A stretch of 17,000 nucleotides of DNA from an uncultured Paracoccaceae bacterium. GTDB taxonomy: Bacteria > Pseudomonadota > Alphaproteobacteria > Rhodobacterales > Rhodobacteraceae. This document shows positions 6,656 through 15,098 of the stretch, one piece after another (the first letter of the stretch is position 1; each line of letters begins with the position of its first letter). Under the pieces are notes generated by a model, which did not search any database, was not told the origin of the DNA, and saw only the letters and a program-made list of their open reading frames with translations. The DNA lies in assembly GCA_938038825.1 (NCBI GenBank), contig CALHST010000314.1, forward strand, positions 1 through 17,000, read 5' to 3'. Position numbers and translations under genes: made by a program.

Positions 6656-8089
6656 ATGACCAAGTTTTCTGATTTAAGCCTTAATCCTAAGGTGTTAAAA
6701 GCCATTGTCGAAGCCGGGTATGAAACCCCGACCCCCATTCAAGCTGGTGCTATTCCCTCTGCTCTCGAAGGCAAGGATGTGCTTGGTATTGCGCAAACGG
6801 GGACTGGCAAAACAGCCAGCTTCACGCTGCCGATGCTGTCAATGCTGGCGCGTGGCCGTGCCCGTGCGCGGATGCCTCGATCTCTGGTGCTGTGCCCAAC
6901 GCGCGAGTTGGCAGCCCAAGTGGCCGAGAATTTCGACACCTATTCCAAATACTTGAAACTATCCCGCGCCCTTCTGATTGGCGGCGTCAGCTTCAAGGAA
7001 CAAGAAACCATCATCGACAAAGGCGTGGACGTTCTGATCGCGACCCCTGGTCGTTTGTTGGATCATTTCGAACGCGGCAAGCTGATTTTGTCGGATGTGA
7101 AAATCATGGTTGTCGACGAAGCTGACCGGATGTTGGATATGGGGTTCATCCCCGACATTGAACGCATCTTTGGCCTGACGCCCTTTACCCGTCAAACTCT
7201 GTTCTTCTCGGCCACCATGGCCCCCGAAATTGAGCGGATCACCAACACGTTCCTGTCAAATCCCGAACGCGTTGAAGTGGCCCGTCAGGCCACCGCGTCC
7301 GAAACGATTGAGCAAGGCGTTGTGATGTTCAAAGCGTCTCGCCGGGATCGGGAAGGCAGCGAAAAGCGCAAACTGCTGCGCGCGTTGATCGACGCCGAAG
7401 GCGACAAATGCACAAACGCCATCATCTTTTGCAACCGCAAAACTGATGTGGATATTACCGCTAAGTCGTTGAAGAAATACGGTTATGACGCGTCCCCGAT
7501 CCATGGAGATCTGGAACAAAGCCAGCGCACCAAAACATTGGATGGGTTCCGAAATGGTGAAATCCGGTTGCTGATCGCATCCGATGTAGCCGCGCGCGGC
7601 TTGGACGTCCCTGCTGTGAGCCATGTGTTCAACTTTGATGTGCCGGGGCATCCCGAAGATTATGTGCACCGCATTGGGCGCACGGGACGCGCGGGCCGCG
7701 AAGGCAAGGCAATCACCTTGTGTTCTGGTCGGGACGAAAAGCAATTCGACGCCGTCGAAAAGCTGATCCAGAAAGACATAGCACGTCTGGAAAACCCGGT
7801 TGCCCCCGTTGTGGCATCCGATAGCGCACAAGAACCACGCGAAGACAAGAAACCAAGTCGCAACCGCCGCGCACGCCAGCCCGAAAAGGCAGAGGTCAAA
7901 GCAGAGGCCCCGGCAGAGGTTGCTGCAAAGCCAACACCGCCCGCCCATGACGCGCAACCCAATCCCCCCCAGGAACGGTCCAGAAACCGTGGACGGGAAC
8001 GTGGTGGCGACAAGAACAAAGTTGTTGGCCTTGGCGATCACCTGCCCGGCTTCATCGCGATGAGCTTTGAAGAACGCAAAGTCAGCTGA
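6656..8089 (+). CDS. DEAD-box ATP-dependent RNA helicase, RhlE-like
   Basis: This enzyme unwinds or remodels RNA using ATP, in ribosome assembly or mRNA turnover. The 477 aa contain all the core motifs: Q-motif phenylalanine and glutamine (F4, PTPIQ 25-29), motif I AQTGTGKT (46-53), PTREL (81-85), TPGR (130-133), DEAD (154-157), SAT (185-187), ARGLD (313-317) and HRIGRTGR (338-345). From about residue 385 comes a charged low-complexity tail rich in Ala, Glu, Pro and Lys, with an RSRNRGRERGG patch. Such tails often bind RNA or tether partners. The last residues (GLGDHLPGFIAMSFEERKVS) are less repetitive. RhlE is the best fit, but CsdA/SrmB-type names cannot be excluded. It has its own promoter candidate at 6546-6574. 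Confidence 0.94.
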   Translation: MTKFSDLSLNPKVLKAIVEAGYETPTPIQAGAIPSALEGKDVLGIAQTGTGKTASFTLPMLSMLARGRARARMPRSLVLCPTRELAAQVAENFDTYSKYLKLSRALLIGGVSFKEQETIIDKGVDVLIATPGRLLDHFERGKLILSDVKIMVVDEADRMLDMGFIPDIERIFGLTPFTRQTLFFSATMAPEIERITNTFLSNPERVEVARQATASETIEQGVVMFKASRRDREGSEKRKLLRALIDAEGDKCTNAIIFCNRKTDVDITAKSLKKYGYDASPIHGDLEQSQRTKTLDGFRNGEIRLLIASDVAARGLDVPAVSHVFNFDVPGHPEDYVHRIGRTGRAGREGKAITLCSGRDEKQFDAVEKLIQKDIARLENPVAPVVASDSAQEPREDKKPSRNRRARQPEKAEVKAEAPAEVAAKPTPPAHDAQPNPPQERSRNRGRERGGDKNKVVGLGDHLPGFIAMSFEERKVS

Positions 8090-8107
8090 GCTGTCATATT
8101 AACGCCT

Positions 8108-8113
8108 TATAAT
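8108..8113 (+). promoter_or_regulatory. perfect -10 box without a clear -35
   Basis: TATAAT stands 17 nt ahead of ATG 8131, between the helicase stop and the next gene. At 16-18 bp upstream I find no good TTGACA match. It would give a transcript starting near 8120, with a leader of only about 10 nt. Confidence 0.3.
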
Positions 8114-8130
8114 CACGCTATGCGTGTGTT

Positions 8131-8865
8131 ATGGCACGATATTCTACAAGCCCACATGAATTTGGGATGCGCACGCGGCGTGCGCTCCCATTTACGCGCT
8201 ATCAGACGCGCAAAGGCGACCGTCCCTTTGTCCCAAAGCTGTTTGCACTGATCTGGTTGACCATTACTGCATCTGCTGTGCCAGCCTTTGTGAATGCTGT
8301 TTCTATCCGACCAAGCACCGATTATTTGAGCCTTGTGCAGCCGTTTGCCATGCCGCTTACCTATGGGTTTGGCGCCATCACCTTGGGAATAATGCTGTTG
8401 GGCGCAGTCAGACGATTTCTGATCAGTTGGCGATTTGGTGCGTTCATCAGTGCACTCGGCGCGTCCCTGACCTTTGGATGCATTGGGGCGCTCTCAATGC
8501 ATTCCATCATGCACTATACAGTCCCGATGGTGTCGCTGCTTGTGCAGTCGGCCCCCGGCCAGCAAATCGAAAACCTGTCCTCTGTCAAAACGATTCCCGC
8601 TTGCAACACATCTGACCGACGCGCGCGTCAGAAAACGAACTGTGTGATCCGCAAGCTATTCGGAACCAACACACTGCGTTACAAATACAACTTCTCTGAT
8701 CCCCAGCCCGGTTTCACTCCGCCCGTATACACCTTTGCGGCTCCTAACGGGCTGTCCGTTCTGAAAAACGACACTCGGCTAAAATACACAGCACCGAAAC
8801 CCGCCGTTCTGACAGGCCCGGCCAATTGGTTCGGAATGCAGGTTGAAACCGTCAATGCCAGGTAA
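8131..8865 (+). CDS. three-helix membrane protein of unknown function
   Basis: The gene codes for 244 aa and I do not recognise a family. A basic N-terminus (RTRRALPFTRYQTRKGDR, residues 14-31) precedes three likely membrane helices at about 37-57, 72-93 and 102-123. By the positive-inside rule the N-terminus is cytoplasmic, so the roughly 110-residue C-terminal part is probably periplasmic. That part has two cysteines (158 and 171) that could form a disulfide. ATG 8131 is taken as the start; Met13 (8167) is an alternative that would shorten the basic segment. It ends 2 nt from the RNase J stop codon on the other strand. Codon use is unremarkable, and the ORF is long and uninterrupted. Confidence 0.7.
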   Translation: MARYSTSPHEFGMRTRRALPFTRYQTRKGDRPFVPKLFALIWLTITASAVPAFVNAVSIRPSTDYLSLVQPFAMPLTYGFGAITLGIMLLGAVRRFLISWRFGAFISALGASLTFGCIGALSMHSIMHYTVPMVSLLVQSAPGQQIENLSSVKTIPACNTSDRRARQKTNCVIRKLFGTNTLRYKYNFSDPQPGFTPPVYTFAAPNGLSVLKNDTRLKYTAPKPAVLTGPANWFGMQVETVNAR

Positions 8866-8870
8866 CGTTA
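8863..8870. other. palindrome formed by two convergent stop codons
   Basis: TAACGTTA contains the plus-strand TAA (8863-8865) and the minus-strand TAA (8868-8870) with CG between. There is no room for an intergenic terminator, so transcripts from both sides must run into the opposite gene. Confidence 0.85.
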
Positions 8871-10538
8871 GGCCAACCGACTGACGATCACTGTGACTTC
8901 CGGCTTTTTGCCAATTTCGTCGCGTGCGGAATTGCGGGTGATGCGGCGCAGCTCATCTTCAATTTTGCTGTCATCCGCCAATGTTTTCTCGGCAGCCCGG
9001 TTGAGGAACTGGCTGAGGTCTTCTTCCAGCACATCCACCAGGGCCGCACCAGACCGCCCCTTTTCAGGAAGTCCCATAAGCTCGCACCATGGCGGGCCAA
9101 CGGGTTCGTCTTCTTCATCCAGAATGACCGTCACCAGCACATGACCATTCAGCGCCATGCGAATGCGATCGCGCACGATCCCGTCAAGCGCGCCAATCTG
9201 CGTGCTGCCATCCAAGTATGTGCGTCCCGTTTCGACATAACCGGCAATCGTTGGTTTGTTCCCGGACAGATCCACCATCGTGCCATTCACGGCCAACACA
9301 CCTTTGATTTTGTTGACTTTACCCAGTTTCACATGCTCGCGCAGGTGACGGTGTTCGCCATGCATCGGCACAAGGATCTGTGGTTTCACGATCTCATGCA
9401 TCGTTTGCAAATCAGGACGGTTGGCGTGGCCGGACACGTGAAAATGCCCTTCGGAACTTTCGTCCACCACATCCACACCCTGTTCGGAAAACTGGTTCAC
9501 GATGCGCAGAACGTCCCGTTCATTTCCCGGGATGGTCTTGGATGAAAACAGGAACAAATCGCCCTCTTTCATCTCAATCCCGTTGTACTTGCCACGTGCC
9601 AATTGAGCAGACGCCGCGCGCCGTTCGCCTTGCGATCCTGTCACCAACAGCATCAGGTTTTCACGTGGGATCTGGCGCGCATCCTCGACGGGAACAGTCT
9701 TGGGAAATCCCTTCAGAACGCCTGTCTCAGTGGCAGCTTCAACCATGCGGCGCATCGCACGTCCCAACAGAACGATCGACCGCCCTGCGCGCTCCCCGGC
9801 TTCGGCCAAGGTTTTCACGCGGGCCACGTTTGATGCAAATGTCGTCGCAACCACCATGCCCTTGGCTTTGCTGACAAGCTTTTCGATTTCGGGGCCGACA
9901 GTGGATTCAGATCTGCCCGGCTCGCGCGAAAAGACATTGGTACTGTCACAGACAAGCGCCTTCACACCGTCCTTGGACACCTCTGCAAAGGCGTCTGGGT
10001 CAAACGCCTCGCCCACCAACGGCGTCTTATCCAGTTTGAAATCACCGGTATGCACAATACGTCCATCCGGGGAATCGATTACAAGGGCTGAGCTTTCCGG
10101 GATCGAATGCGAGATCGGCAGGAACCCAACTTTGAACGGCCCTGCGTCGACAGTTTGCGGCCATGCTGAAACCGTTTGAACCGCCTCTTCTGGGTGGCCG
10201 TGTTCATCCATCTTGCGACGCGCGATATTGGCTGTGAATGCACGCGCATAGATGGGCGCTTTCAAGCGGTGATAGGTATGCGCCACAGCGCCCACGTGAT
10301 CTTCGTGTGCGTGGGTGATAAAGATCGCGTCGATCTTGTCGGCCCGCGCTTCAAGCCAGGCCACATCCGGCAGAATCAAGTCCACCCCGGGAGAGCCGTC
10401 CATATCAGGAAAGGTCACACCCAGATCCACAACGATCAGACGTTCCGCGTCCACAGGGCCATAGCCATATACATAGCAATTCATGCCAATCTCACCCGCG
10501 CCACCAAGGGGCAGGTACATCAAACGGTTCTGACTCAC
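8868..10538 (-). CDS. rnj: ribonuclease J
   Basis: This metallo-beta-lactamase/beta-CASP RNase acts as a 5'-3' exonuclease and endonuclease in mRNA decay and rRNA maturation. The 556-aa length is usual. Zinc ligands are visible in HAHEDH (76-81), His144 (ISHSIPESS) and Asp166 (HTGDF). The beta-CASP region includes TGSQGE (300-305), SGHANRPDL (369-377, His371) and MHGEHRHL (392-399). The C-terminal domain follows from about 450. The start is GTG at 10538, supported by AAGGA six bases upstream; it overlaps the coaX stop by 4 nt (GTGA), so the two are translationally coupled. An internal ATG (Met7) exists but lacks a site. It is the last gene of the nuo-birA-coaX run. Confidence 0.95.
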   Translation of the reverse strand: MSQNRLMYLPLGGAGEIGMNCYVYGYGPVDAERLIVVDLGVTFPDMDGSPGVDLILPDVAWLEARADKIDAIFITHAHEDHVGAVAHTYHRLKAPIYARAFTANIARRKMDEHGHPEEAVQTVSAWPQTVDAGPFKVGFLPISHSIPESSALVIDSPDGRIVHTGDFKLDKTPLVGEAFDPDAFAEVSKDGVKALVCDSTNVFSREPGRSESTVGPEIEKLVSKAKGMVVATTFASNVARVKTLAEAGERAGRSIVLLGRAMRRMVEAATETGVLKGFPKTVPVEDARQIPRENLMLLVTGSQGERRAASAQLARGKYNGIEMKEGDLFLFSSKTIPGNERDVLRIVNQFSEQGVDVVDESSEGHFHVSGHANRPDLQTMHEIVKPQILVPMHGEHRHLREHVKLGKVNKIKGVLAVNGTMVDLSGNKPTIAGYVETGRTYLDGSTQIGALDGIVRDRIRMALNGHVLVTVILDEEDEPVGPPWCELMGLPEKGRSGAALVDVLEEDLSQFLNRAAEKTLADDSKIEDELRRITRNSARDEIGKKPEVTVIVSRLA

Positions 10539-11308
10539 GCAGTGTCCTTATTAAATTGATGAATGACGGTCAGACCGTGCATGGTCAGATCGTCCTCAAT
10601 AACGTCAAATAAATCTTCGGTCTGGGCAAACAAGGGCGCAAGCCCACCCGTCGCAATGATTTTCATATCTTGGTCGCGTTCGGCTTTTATCCGCGCGCAG
10701 ATTTCTTTGATCAGCCCAACATACCCCCAGAACACGCCAGATTGCATGCATGCGACTGTATTGGTGCCGACCACCCGCTGCGGTTTTGTAATGTCCACAT
10801 GTGGCAAAGCAGCGGCCGCCATGTGTAGCGCTTCTAGCGACAAGTTAACACCCGGTGCAATCACACCGCCCAAATAGGCGCCATCATGCCCGGCCACATC
10901 AAATGTGGTCGCAGTGCCAAAATCTACAACGATCAAGTTGCCGCCATGGCGGTCAAAGGCCCCGGCAGTGTTGACCAAGCGGTCCGGGCCAACAATTGTA
11001 CCTTCATCAACACGGGGCGGGGTCGGCAACAAGCAGTCCGGTTTGCCAACAACCAAAGGACGACAGCCAAAGAATTGGTCCGAAAAGACCCGCAAGTTGA
11101 ACACAACGCGCGGCACCGTGGACGAAATGATAACTTCGGTAATTTTTGGATCAATGCCGTAATGGTTCAACAGAGTGGAAAACCACGTGAAATAGGCATC
11201 CGCCGTACGTGCATGATGGGTCGACGTACGCATCGTGCACAGGAATGTCTGCCCGTCCCAAATGGAAAACACTGTGTTGGTGTTGCCGCAATCAATGGCC
11301 AAAAGCAT
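10535..11308 (-). CDS. coaX: type III pantothenate kinase
   Basis: CoaX phosphorylates pantothenate, the first step of CoA synthesis; the type III enzyme needs a monovalent cation and is not feedback-inhibited by CoA. The 257 aa show the ASKHA-fold phosphate motif AIDCGNTNT (4-12), the GPDR motif (107-110) with the catalytic Asp109, VVDFGTATTFD (127-137) and the YLGGVIAPG stretch. ATG at 11308 has AAAGG 8 nt upstream, overlapping the birA stop codon; the birA gap is 12 nt. Its 3' end overlaps the GTG of RNase J. No other pantothenate kinase gene is visible in the window. Confidence 0.95.
   Translation of the reverse strand: MLLAIDCGNTNTVFSIWDGQTFLCTMRTSTHHARTADAYFTWFSTLLNHYGIDPKITEVIISSTVPRVVFNLRVFSDQFFGCRPLVVGKPDCLLPTPPRVDEGTIVGPDRLVNTAGAFDRHGGNLIVVDFGTATTFDVAGHDGAYLGGVIAPGVNLSLEALHMAAAALPHVDITKPQRVVGTNTVACMQSGVFWGYVGLIKEICARIKAERDQDMKIIATGGLAPLFAQTEDLFDVIEDDLTMHGLTVIHQFNKDTA
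10545..10549 (-). promoter_or_regulatory. ribosome binding site fixing the RNase J GTG start
   Basis: The minus strand reads AAGGA, six bases, then GTG at 10538. It lies inside the last codons of coaX. Confidence 0.6.
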
Positions 11309-11320
11309 CGCGCGCGCCTT

Positions 11321-12070
11321 TCAAAAATATACGTCCGCTGCGGGCAATGCCACGCGGCCTTTGGCGGTCTCTAAAACAAGCTGACCATCTTTGTCCACGT
11401 CCTTGAAAACACCGTGCGTCTCACTGTTGCCTGTTCGCGCCCGAATAACCTCGCCCAAACGGGCTGCGCGGGACAGCCATGCGGTGCGGATCGGAGCAAA
11501 GCCATAGCTTTGGAATTGATCCTCATACGTCGCGTAGCTGGCAGCCAAAGCCGTCAGAAATTCCTGCGGTGTGATGTTCAACCCGGTTTCAGAGGCGAGC
11601 GAGACAGGGCGCAATGCGTCCGGCTCTACATCGCGTGCATCCGGGGCCGCCCCCAGGTTCACCCCAATTCCAATCGCCAGATGGGACATGTGACCACCCT
11701 GCCCGATGCTTTCCAACAAGATCCCGGCAAGTTTGCCGCCATTGAACAAAACATCGTTGGGCCATTTTAACGACAGGCCTTCCACCCGCCCGGTCACAGC
11801 GCTGAGCGCGTCAAACAACGCCAAAGAGGCCACAAAGCTGCGCAATGCAGCGACGCCTGCCGGCTCGCTTGGGCGCAATACCAGCGTCGCGGCGAAGTTG
11901 CCTTTGGGCATGGACCACGCACGCCCGCGACGTCCGCGAGCTGCTGTTTGGTTCAGTGCTAGGATCCAATGCGGCCCAGACAGCGTTTGCGCGACGCGGC
12001 GCGCCTCGTCCAATGTGCTGTCGACCTGTTCCAGTATGTCTTGGCCGTAGCCGGTCGGCCAAGATGTCAT
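11321..12070 (-). CDS. birA: biotin--[acetyl-CoA-carboxylase] ligase, short form without HTH
   Basis: This enzyme makes biotinyl-AMP and attaches biotin to carboxylase carrier proteins. From ATG 12070 it has 249 aa and begins directly with the catalytic domain; the DNA-binding helix-turn-helix of E. coli BirA is absent, so it is not expected to repress biotin genes. Visible motifs are QTAARGRRGRAW (41-52), KWPND (102-106), and GGKLAGILLE (111-120) with Lys113; a C-terminal beta domain covers about 205-249. The usual GRGRxGR motif reads ARGRRGR, so the first Gly is Ala44. An in-frame extension to 12151 would overlap nuoN, but AAGAG seven bases before 12070 supports the shorter form. It lies 31 nt after nuoN and 12 nt before coaX. 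Confidence 0.92.
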   Translation of the reverse strand: MTSWPTGYGQDILEQVDSTLDEARRVAQTLSGPHWILALNQTAARGRRGRAWSMPKGNFAATLVLRPSEPAGVAALRSFVASLALFDALSAVTGRVEGLSLKWPNDVLFNGGKLAGILLESIGQGGHMSHLAIGIGVNLGAAPDARDVEPDALRPVSLASETGLNITPQEFLTALAASYATYEDQFQSYGFAPIRTAWLSRAARLGEVIRARTGNSETHGVFKDVDKDGQLVLETAKGRVALPAADVYF

Positions 12071-12101
12071 TTCATCACTCTTTCTGTGGTGACACGTGGG
12101 A

Positions 12102-13541
12102 TCAGTTGACCAGCGCCGTTGCAGCCGCTGCTGCCGCGCCTTCGATCCCAAACAGGTTCACAATCCCAATGACCATGACCGCAGCGGACGCCATCAGGAA
12201 TCCCCACAAGACTGGCGATTTCCCGCCATCCAACGTGTCGCCCCTGTCTTCGCCAAAATACATGAAAAAGACGATCCGCAGGTAATAATAGGCACCAATC
12301 GCAGAGGCGACGGCTGATGCGACAACCAGCCAGACAAGGCCCGCTTCCACGCCTGCCATCCAAACACCAAACTTCGCGAAAAAGCCCAGCATTGGCGGAA
12401 CACCTGCAAGCGAAAACATCAACACCAGCAACGCCAACGCCTTAGCCGGTTCCTTTTTCGCATAGTTGTTCAGCGAAGAAATATCCGTCACCGGTTGGCC
12501 GTCTTTTTCCATCATCAGGATAAAGGCAAAAGTGCCCACATTCATGGTCACATAGATCGCCATATAGACCAGCATCGCCTGCACACCCGCTTCGTTGCCT
12601 GCGGCAAGGCCGATCAATGCGTATCCCATATGGGCAATCGACGAGAACGCCATCAGTCGTTTGATGTTGGTCTGTCCAATCGCGGCAATCGCACCAAGGA
12701 ACATCGACAGCACAGACAGCAACGCAACCACTTGCTGCCAGTCTTTCACGGCCCCACCAAAGGCATCATGCATCACACGCGCAAACAACGCCATGGCCGC
12801 CACTTTGGGGGCTGTGGCAAAGAACGCGGTGACCGGTGTGGGTGAACCTTCGTAAACATCCGGTGTCCACATGTGGAACGGAACCGCAGACACTTTGAAC
12901 CCGAACCCCGCGATCAAGAAGACCAGACCAAACAGCAAGCCGATGGACACATCGCCATGCACAGCCGTTTGGATAATGCCCGAGAACAGCGTTGTGCCAG
13001 AATAGCCATACACAAGCGACGCGCCATAAAGCAGCAAGCCCGAGGACAACGCACCCAGAACAAAGTACTTCAGGCCCGCTTCCGTGGATTTCGCAGAGTC
13101 ACGGCGCAAAGACGCAACGACATACAGCGCCAAGGATTGCAGTTCCAACCCCATATACAACGCCATCAAGTCGCCAGCCGACACCATGACCATCATGCCT
13201 ACAGCAGCCAGAGCCACCAACATGGGGTATTCAAACCGCAACAACCCTTTTTGGGTCATGTAGCCTTCGCTCATCAACAAAACAGCAGCCGCCGAGACCA
13301 AAATCGTGACCTTGGCAAACCGGGCAAATGCGTCGTCAACGAACATGCCGTTGAAGGCGACTGTTGTGCCCTCTCCGTTCAGGCCAATCCACAGCGCCAA
13401 TGCCAGCATCACAGCCGACGTTGCCCACAACAAAAGAGAGGCCACTTGGTCTTTGCCCGTGTAGACGGCCCCGACCAATGCCAACATGGCGTATACCGCC
13501 AGGACAATCTCAGGCAAAATTGCGTTCAGATCCGCGCCCAT
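12102..13541 (-). CDS. nuoN: NADH-quinone oxidoreductase subunit N
   Basis: NuoN is an antiporter-like membrane subunit of complex I that carries one of the proton channels. The 479 aa are almost entirely hydrophobic helices (about 14 expected). Key charged residues are present: Glu133 in MGLELQSLALY, Lys158 in AGLKYF, the lysines in GFGFKVSAVPFHMWTPDVYEG and ATAPKVAAM, IKRLMAFSSIAHMGY, and the lysine of GFFAKFGVW near the end. ATG 13541 has AGAGGA 7 nt upstream. It begins 12 nt after nuoM and is followed by birA. No anomaly is seen. Confidence 0.97.
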   Translation of the reverse strand: MGADLNAILPEIVLAVYAMLALVGAVYTGKDQVASLLLWATSAVMLALALWIGLNGEGTTVAFNGMFVDDAFARFAKVTILVSAAAVLLMSEGYMTQKGLLRFEYPMLVALAAVGMMVMVSAGDLMALYMGLELQSLALYVVASLRRDSAKSTEAGLKYFVLGALSSGLLLYGASLVYGYSGTTLFSGIIQTAVHGDVSIGLLFGLVFLIAGFGFKVSAVPFHMWTPDVYEGSPTPVTAFFATAPKVAAMALFARVMHDAFGGAVKDWQQVVALLSVLSMFLGAIAAIGQTNIKRLMAFSSIAHMGYALIGLAAGNEAGVQAMLVYMAIYVTMNVGTFAFILMMEKDGQPVTDISSLNNYAKKEPAKALALLVLMFSLAGVPPMLGFFAKFGVWMAGVEAGLVWLVVASAVASAIGAYYYLRIVFFMYFGEDRGDTLDGGKSPVLWGFLMASAAVMVIGIVNLFGIEGAAAAAATALVN

Positions 13542-13553
13542 AGCTGCGTCCTC

Positions 13554-15098
13554 TTAATTGTTCTCGGCGACCAGCGTCGCCGCAGCAGCTTCATTCAAAG
13601 CCGTGTCATAATTCGATACGAGCGCCTCGACCGAGGGGCCAATCACATCCAGAACCAGCGCCGGGTACACACCCAACAGCAAGGTCATCACCACCAGCGG
13701 CGCAAAGATCCAGCGTTCGCGGGATGTCATATCCTGAATGGTTTTCAGGCTTTCCTTGATCAAGTCGCCCATCACCACGCGACGATACAGCCACAGCGCA
13801 TACGCAGCCGAGAAGATCACACCCGTGGTCGCAATTGCAGCCACCCATGTATTGACCTGGAATGTCGCCATCAATGTCAGGAATTCGCCCACAAACCCAG
13901 AGGTGCCCGGCAGACCCACATTCGCCATGGTGAACAGCATAAAGATCATCGCATAGGCTGGCATCCGGGTTACCAGACCGCCGTAAGCGTCGATTTCACG
14001 CGTGTGCATCCGATCATAAATGACACCAACACACAGGAACAACGCCCCCGATATAAAGCCGTGGCTAATCATCTGGAAGATCGCGCCATCGACGCCCTGT
14101 TGGTTGGCCGTAAAGATGCCCATGGTCACAAAGCCCATATGCGCAACAGAAGAATACGCAATCAGCTTCTTCATGTCTTCCTGCACCAGCGCCACCAGTG
14201 AAGTGTAGACAATCGCAATCGCAGACATCCACAGAACCAGCGGTGCCATCACTTCGGATCCCACTGGAAACATGGGCAGGCTAAACCGCAGAAAGCCGTA
14301 GCCGCCCATTTTCAACAGGATCGCCGCCAATACGACAGAGCCCGCCGTCGGGGCCTGAACGTGTGCATCTGGCAACCAGGTGTGCACTGGCCACATTGGC
14401 ATTTTGACCGCAAAGCTCGCGAAGAACGCAATGAACATCAGTGTCTGCAAACCACCCACAACCTGCACACCCAACAGGTTGAACGTTTCAAACTGGAACT
14501 GGTGGTTTAACAAAACCTCGATATCTGTGGTTTGTGCGTCGACATACATCGCCACCATCGCAACCAGCATCAGGACCGACCCAAGGAAGGTATACAGAAA
14601 GAACTTGAAGCTCGCGTAGATGCGGTTCGCCCCACCCCAAATCCCGATGATCAGGAACATGGGGATCAGACCTGCCTCGAAGAACAGATAGAACAGCACC
14701 AAATCCAGCGCCATGAAGACGCCCAGCATCAGCGTTTCCAGCAGCAGGAACGCGATCATGTATTCTTTGACCCGCACTTTCACATCCCAGCTGGCCAGAA
14801 TGGTCAGCGGCATCATAAAGGTGGTCAGCATCACAAACAGGACTGATATACCATCAACACCCAGTTTGTATTGCAGGCCCATGATCCATTCACCCTCTTC
14901 CAGAAACTGAAAGCCGGTGTTTTGCGCGTCAAAGCCGAACAAGATGAACAGTGAAATCAGGAATGTGGCCGTCGTCGCAATCAATGCCAACCACTTGGCA
15001 TTGCGCTGCGCCGCTTCGTCCTCGCCCCGCAAAAACAGCGCAAGGATCAAGGCTGCCAGCGCCGGAATGGCCAGTGTAATGGAAAGAAGGTTATCCAT
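13554..15098 (-). CDS. nuoM: NADH-quinone oxidoreductase subunit M
   Basis: NuoM is the second antiporter-like proton-pumping subunit of complex I. From ATG 15098 it has 514 aa. Glu141 (YLFFEAGLIPM), Lys232 (FAVKMPMWPVHTWLPDAH), Lys263 (AAILLKMGGYG), KKLIAYSSVAHMGF and the GFVGEFLTL glutamate, the NuoM-specific replacement of the terminal lysine, are all visible. A longer in-frame version to 15128 would overlap nuoL; GGAGGGG 7 nt before 15098 supports the shorter start. The nuoL stop and nuoM start share one base (TGATG on the minus strand), which implies coupled translation. Confidence 0.97.
   Translation of the reverse strand: MDNLLSITLAIPALAALILALFLRGEDEAAQRNAKWLALIATTATFLISLFILFGFDAQNTGFQFLEEGEWIMGLQYKLGVDGISVLFVMLTTFMMPLTILASWDVKVRVKEYMIAFLLLETLMLGVFMALDLVLFYLFFEAGLIPMFLIIGIWGGANRIYASFKFFLYTFLGSVLMLVAMVAMYVDAQTTDIEVLLNHQFQFETFNLLGVQVVGGLQTLMFIAFFASFAVKMPMWPVHTWLPDAHVQAPTAGSVVLAAILLKMGGYGFLRFSLPMFPVGSEVMAPLVLWMSAIAIVYTSLVALVQEDMKKLIAYSSVAHMGFVTMGIFTANQQGVDGAIFQMISHGFISGALFLCVGVIYDRMHTREIDAYGGLVTRMPAYAMIFMLFTMANVGLPGTSGFVGEFLTLMATFQVNTWVAAIATTGVIFSAAYALWLYRRVVMGDLIKESLKTIQDMTSRERWIFAPLVVMTLLLGVYPALVLDVIGPSVEALVSNYDTALNEAAAATLVAENN

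Noticed and set aside
7880..7930. Short GCAGAGG repeats in the helicase tail
   Set aside because: They reflect Ala/Glu/Lys low complexity in the coding sequence, not a separate repeat element.
7256..8041. 261-aa minus-strand ORF
   Set aside because: It is antisense to the DEAD-box helicase coding region; all helicase motifs are intact on the plus strand.
12071..12151. In-frame upstream extension of birA
   Set aside because: It would overlap the nuoN 3' end, adds a basic stretch with no family match, and lacks a ribosome site; ATG 12070 has one.
12873..14201. 442-aa plus-strand ORF
   Set aside because: It is antisense to nuoN and nuoM, is extremely rich in His, Gln and Arg, and has no recognisable motif; it mirrors hydrophobic membrane genes.
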